In this document: positions 42,677 to 45,054 of the stretch, one piece after another
Layout: each line of letters opens with the position of its first letter
Position numbering within the stretch: the first letter of the stretch is position 1
NCBI RefSeq assembly: GCF_003970795.1
Contig: NZ_RWKW01000102.1
Coordinates: 1-45,054, forward strand
Origin: Aquibium carbonis
Lineage (GTDB): Bacteria; Pseudomonadota; Alphaproteobacteria; Rhizobiales; Rhizobiaceae
Reading direction: 5' to 3'
DNA length: 45,054 bases
The notes under the pieces: generated by a model
What the model was told of the DNA's origin: nothing
Seen by the model: only the letters and a program-made list of their open reading frames with translations
Database searches by the model: none
Translations under genes and position numbers: made by a program

Positions 42677-43531
42677 ATGCGCTTCTGCCGCTACGACGAC
42701 GACCGCCTCGGCATCGTCCGTGGAAACCTCGTCCATGACGTCACGCCGGTGCTCGACCATCTCCCGCCGTTGAAGTGGCCCGTGCCGCGTGGCGACCACT
42801 TTTTCAACCATCTCGACGCCCTGCGTCCCCGGATGGAAGAGCTTGCCGGCACGGTCCCGGGCGTGCCCGTCTCGTCGGTTCGTCTGCTCTCACCGGTCGC
42901 CAACCCCGGCAAGATCGTCGCTGCGCCGGTCAACTACCAGCTCCATCTCGACGAATCGCGCGCGGACACGCAGATCAATTTCGGCACCCAGGTGAAGACC
43001 ATCGCCGACTACGGCGTGTTCCTGAAGGCGCCGAGCTCCATGATCGGCGCCGGCGACGCGGTGGTTGCGGACTGGGCCGACCGGCGCATCGACCACGAGA
43101 TCGAGCTGGCGCTGGTCATTGGCCGACAGGGCTTCCGCATCGACGAGGCCGACGCGCTGTCGCATGTCGCCGGCTACATGATCGGGCTCGACATGACCAT
43201 CCGCGGCACCGAGGACCGCTCCTTCCGCAAGTCGCTCGACACTTTCACCGTGTTCGGCCCGCATCTGGTCACTGCCGACGAGATCGGCGATCCGGGCAAT
43301 CTCGACTTCGAGATCAAGGTCAACGGCCAGTCGCGGCAGAAGTCCAACACCTCGCTGCTGATCTGGAACGTCCAGAAACTGATCGCCTATGCCAGCAAGG
43401 CCTACACGCTTTATCCGGGCGACGTCATCATGACCGGCACGCCGGAGGGCGTCGCGCCTGTCGCTTCCGGTGACATCATGCATGCCTGGATCGACCGGAT
43501 CGGCGAGATGTCGGTCGCGGTCACCGGCTAG
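42677..43531 (+). CDS. FAH family hydrolase (fumarylpyruvate or maleylpyruvate hydrolase)
   Basis: A 284-residue fumarylacetoacetate-hydrolase fold enzyme. Core motifs are KIVAAPVNYQLHLDE (about residues 79-93), VFLKAPSSMIGAGDAV, the metal-binding HEIELALVIGRQG and GYMIGLDMTIRG, and a C-terminal TGTPEGVAPV. In gentisate pathways this position is taken by fumarylpyruvate hydrolase, or by maleylpyruvate hydrolase where no isomerase is used. No isomerase gene is present in this window, so either activity is possible. The start at MRFCRYDDDR is chosen because it begins the conserved fold, with AAGGA nearby. It is 35 nt after the dioxygenase gene. Confidence 0.9.
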   Translation: MRFCRYDDDRLGIVRGNLVHDVTPVLDHLPPLKWPVPRGDHFFNHLDALRPRMEELAGTVPGVPVSSVRLLSPVANPGKIVAAPVNYQLHLDESRADTQINFGTQVKTIADYGVFLKAPSSMIGAGDAVVADWADRRIDHEIELALVIGRQGFRIDEADALSHVAGYMIGLDMTIRGTEDRSFRKSLDTFTVFGPHLVTADEIGDPGNLDFEIKVNGQSRQKSNTSLLIWNVQKLIAYASKAYTLYPGDVIMTGTPEGVAPVASGDIMHAWIDRIGEMSVAVTG

Positions 43532-43550
43532 GACGGAACCCGAGGACAGC

Positions 43551-44744
43551 ATGGTGGGGGCAAGGCGCATCCTGATCGCGGGCGGCGGCATTGGCGGGCT
43601 CACCGCCGCCGCCACGCTGCTCCAGGCCGGCTTCGAGGTCGCCGTCTTCGAGCAGGCACCCGTGCTTTCCGAAGTCGGCGCCGGCATCCAGGTCAGCGCC
43701 AATGCCGGCCGGGTCTACCGCTCGCTCGGCCTGATGGAGGCGGTCGAGGCGGCCGGCGTGATGCCCGACGCCTATCATTTCCGCATCTTCGACAGCGGCG
43801 AGATTCTCCAGACCATCCCGCTCGGCGCGGGCTATCGCGAGCGCCACGGCGTCCCCTACGTGACCATCCATCGGGCCGACCTGCACCGCCTGCTGGTCGG
43901 CAAGGTCAGCAGCCTCGACCCCGGCGCCGTGCGCACCGGACGGACGGTGACCTCCTTCGCCGAGGACGAGGACGGCGTCACGGTGACGCTCGCCGACGGC
44001 ACGACCGAGCGCGGCGCGGTGCTGATCGGCGCCGACGGCATCAAGTCTGTCGTGCGGCGTGGCGTCGTCGGGTCGACCGAGGCAGCCTATACGGGCGATG
44101 CCGTCTGGCGGGTCATGGTGCCGATGGACCGGCTGCCGCCCGATCACCGCTGGCATTCCACCGACATCTGGGCCGGCCCCGGCCGCCACGCTGTCACCTA
44201 TGCCCTTCGCGGCGGAACCGTGATGAACCTCGTCGGATGCGTCGAGTACGCCCAGTGGGAAGACGAATCCTGGACCACGCCTCGTCCCTGGGCCGAGATG
44301 CGCGCCGATTTCGACGGCTGGCACCCGATAATCACCGGGATCATCGACGCGGCCGACCGCGACCAGTGCTTCCGCTGGGCCTTGCGCGACCGCGAGCCCA
44401 TCCGCGACTGGAGCACGGCGCGGGTGACGCTTCTCGGCGACGCCGCCCATCCGACCCTGCCCTACATGGCGCAAGGCGCCGCGATGGCGGTGGAGGACGC
44501 GGCCGTCCTCGCCCGCGCGCTGCTCAGGACGTCGGACGTCGCCGCCGCGATCGCCCTCTATCAGGCCAACCGCGTCGACCGCACCGCCCGCATCGTCAAC
44601 GAATCGCGCGCCAACCGCGCCCTGTTCCACCTGCCCGACGTGGCCGCCCTGCGCGCCGCCTTCGCGAAGCGCGACATGAACGCGGAACGATCCGCCTGGC
44701 TGTTCTCCTACGATCCGACGACGGTCGAGCTGGTCGCCGCGTAG
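43551..44744 (+). CDS. FAD-dependent monooxygenase, 3-hydroxybenzoate 6-hydroxylase-like
   Basis: A 397-residue single-component class A flavin monooxygenase. The FAD motif GGGIGG (residues 11-16), the DG motif (LIGADGIKSVV, about 163-173) and the GD motif (LLGDAAHPTLPYMAQGAAMA, about 294-313) are in order. Length and type match 3-hydroxybenzoate 6-hydroxylase (to gentisate) and salicylate 1-hydroxylase; cotranscription with gentisate dioxygenase favours the former. GAGGA lies 5-9 nt before the ATG. It is the last gene of the operon. Confidence 0.88.
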   Translation: MVGARRILIAGGGIGGLTAAATLLQAGFEVAVFEQAPVLSEVGAGIQVSANAGRVYRSLGLMEAVEAAGVMPDAYHFRIFDSGEILQTIPLGAGYRERHGVPYVTIHRADLHRLLVGKVSSLDPGAVRTGRTVTSFAEDEDGVTVTLADGTTERGAVLIGADGIKSVVRRGVVGSTEAAYTGDAVWRVMVPMDRLPPDHRWHSTDIWAGPGRHAVTYALRGGTVMNLVGCVEYAQWEDESWTTPRPWAEMRADFDGWHPIITGIIDAADRDQCFRWALRDREPIRDWSTARVTLLGDAAHPTLPYMAQGAAMAVEDAAVLARALLRTSDVAAAIALYQANRVDRTARIVNESRANRALFHLPDVAALRAAFAKRDMNAERSAWLFSYDPTTVELVAA

Positions 44745-44889
44745 TTCAGGTCGTTCTTCCCGCTTCGCGCATTGCCCTGTATATCGTAAGTATAATGTCT
44801 GAATCCGCGATCATTTCCGAGAATTCATTGCCATTCCCTCCGATTCTTCTGATTCCCTGAGAATTTTCGCCGTCTCGATAATTTTACGC

Positions 44890-44919
44890 TTGGCGCGAAT
44901 AATCTCTGGCACTCCTATC
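44890..44919 (+). promoter_or_regulatory. groES promoter
   Basis: TTGGCG (44890-44895) and CCTATC (44914-44919) are 18 nt apart, a reasonable housekeeping promoter. The -10 lies inside the CIRCE spacer, so repressor binding would block it. The rest of 44745-44987 contains no gene I can support. Confidence 0.5.
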
Positions 44920-44932
44920 TTCCGAGTGCCAA
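44906..44932 (+). promoter_or_regulatory. CIRCE element (HrcA operator)
   Basis: CTGGCACTC, nine bases, GAGTGCCAA: the conserved 9-9-9 inverted repeat bound by the heat-shock repressor HrcA, with minor changes from TTAGCACTC / GAGTGCTAA. It is 55 nt upstream of groES, the standard target. Confidence 0.93.
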
Positions 44933-44987
44933 TGTCCGTATAGGGATGGTGTGGTCGCCCTATGCGCCGGCCCCAGAAAGAAATTTC

Positions 44988-45054
44988 ATGACATTCCGTC
45001 CACTCCACGACCGCGTCGTCATCCGGCGCGCCGAGGGCGAACTGGTCTCCAAGG
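44988..45054 (+). CDS. groES: Co-chaperonin GroES (partial, runs off the window)
   Basis: Only the first 22 codons are inside the window: MTFRPLHDRVVIRRAEGE and onward, the unmistakable N-terminus of GroES (Cpn10). It caps the GroEL chamber in cytosolic protein folding. groEL is expected just beyond the window. The CIRCE element upstream indicates HrcA-controlled heat-shock expression. Confidence 0.93.
   Translation, partial: MTFRPLHDRVVIRRAEGELVSK

Overview
The window is high-GC, densely packed proteobacterial DNA. TRAP and sugar ABC transporters, FadR-type GntR regulators, an NnrR-like regulator beside a pseudoazurin gene, and a CIRCE-controlled groES all point to an alphaproteobacterium, most likely Hyphomicrobiales (Rhizobiales). 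This placement rests on gene content and style only. No tRNA, rRNA, CRISPR array, insertion sequence or phage gene was seen.

Layout. (1) 0.2-1.7 kb: periplasmic pseudoazurin and a divergent Crp/Fnr (NnrR-type) regulator share a perfect TTGCG-N4-CGCAA site; a small DUF1858 protein follows. (2) 1.9-5.4 kb: MmgE/PrpD protein, acyl-CoA dehydrogenase and an itaconyl/mesaconyl-C4-CoA hydratase homologue, a trio like part of the Pseudomonas itaconate operon. (3) 5.4-7.9 kb: AI-2E family permease and mannonate dehydratase. (4) 8.2-16.1 kb: one giant gene for a 2639-residue protein built almost wholly from about 330 octapeptides, themselves arranged as 18 in-register 17-octad (408 bp) super-repeats; function unknown and the most unusual object here. 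(5) 16.6-23.9 kb: a 2-hydroxyacid module: D-type FAD dehydrogenase, DapA-family lyase and DctPQM TRAP transporter on the minus strand, divergent from an XRE-cupin regulator and an L-type FMN 2-hydroxyacid dehydrogenase. (6) 24.2-26.8 kb: an autotransporter whose passenger is an ice-binding-like DUF3494 domain, then an L,D-transpeptidase. (7) 26.8-32.2 kb: a ytfQRT-yjfF type sugar ABC operon ending in its own FadR-type regulator.

(8) 32.5-44.7 kb: a catabolic island. On the minus strand lie a VOC protein and an SDR. Divergent from them are an alpha/beta hydrolase and a luciferase-like monooxygenase. Then come a GntR regulator and, divergent from it, an SDR, an FMN reductase, a TAXI-TRAP importer, gentisate 1,2-dioxygenase, an FAH-family hydrolase and a 3-hydroxybenzoate 6-hydroxylase-like flavoprotein. 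The lower pathway is readable (3-hydroxybenzoate-like acid to gentisate to maleylpyruvate to central metabolites), but no maleylpyruvate isomerase is present. The upper pathway (LLM oxygenase, reductase, hydrolase, SDRs, VOC) has no substrate I can name. (9) The window ends in groES, preceded by a CIRCE operator.

The two most promising undescribed items are the octapeptide super-repeat protein and the upper pathway feeding gentisate. The partial itaconate-type operon and the paired D/L hydroxyacid module are the next best leads.
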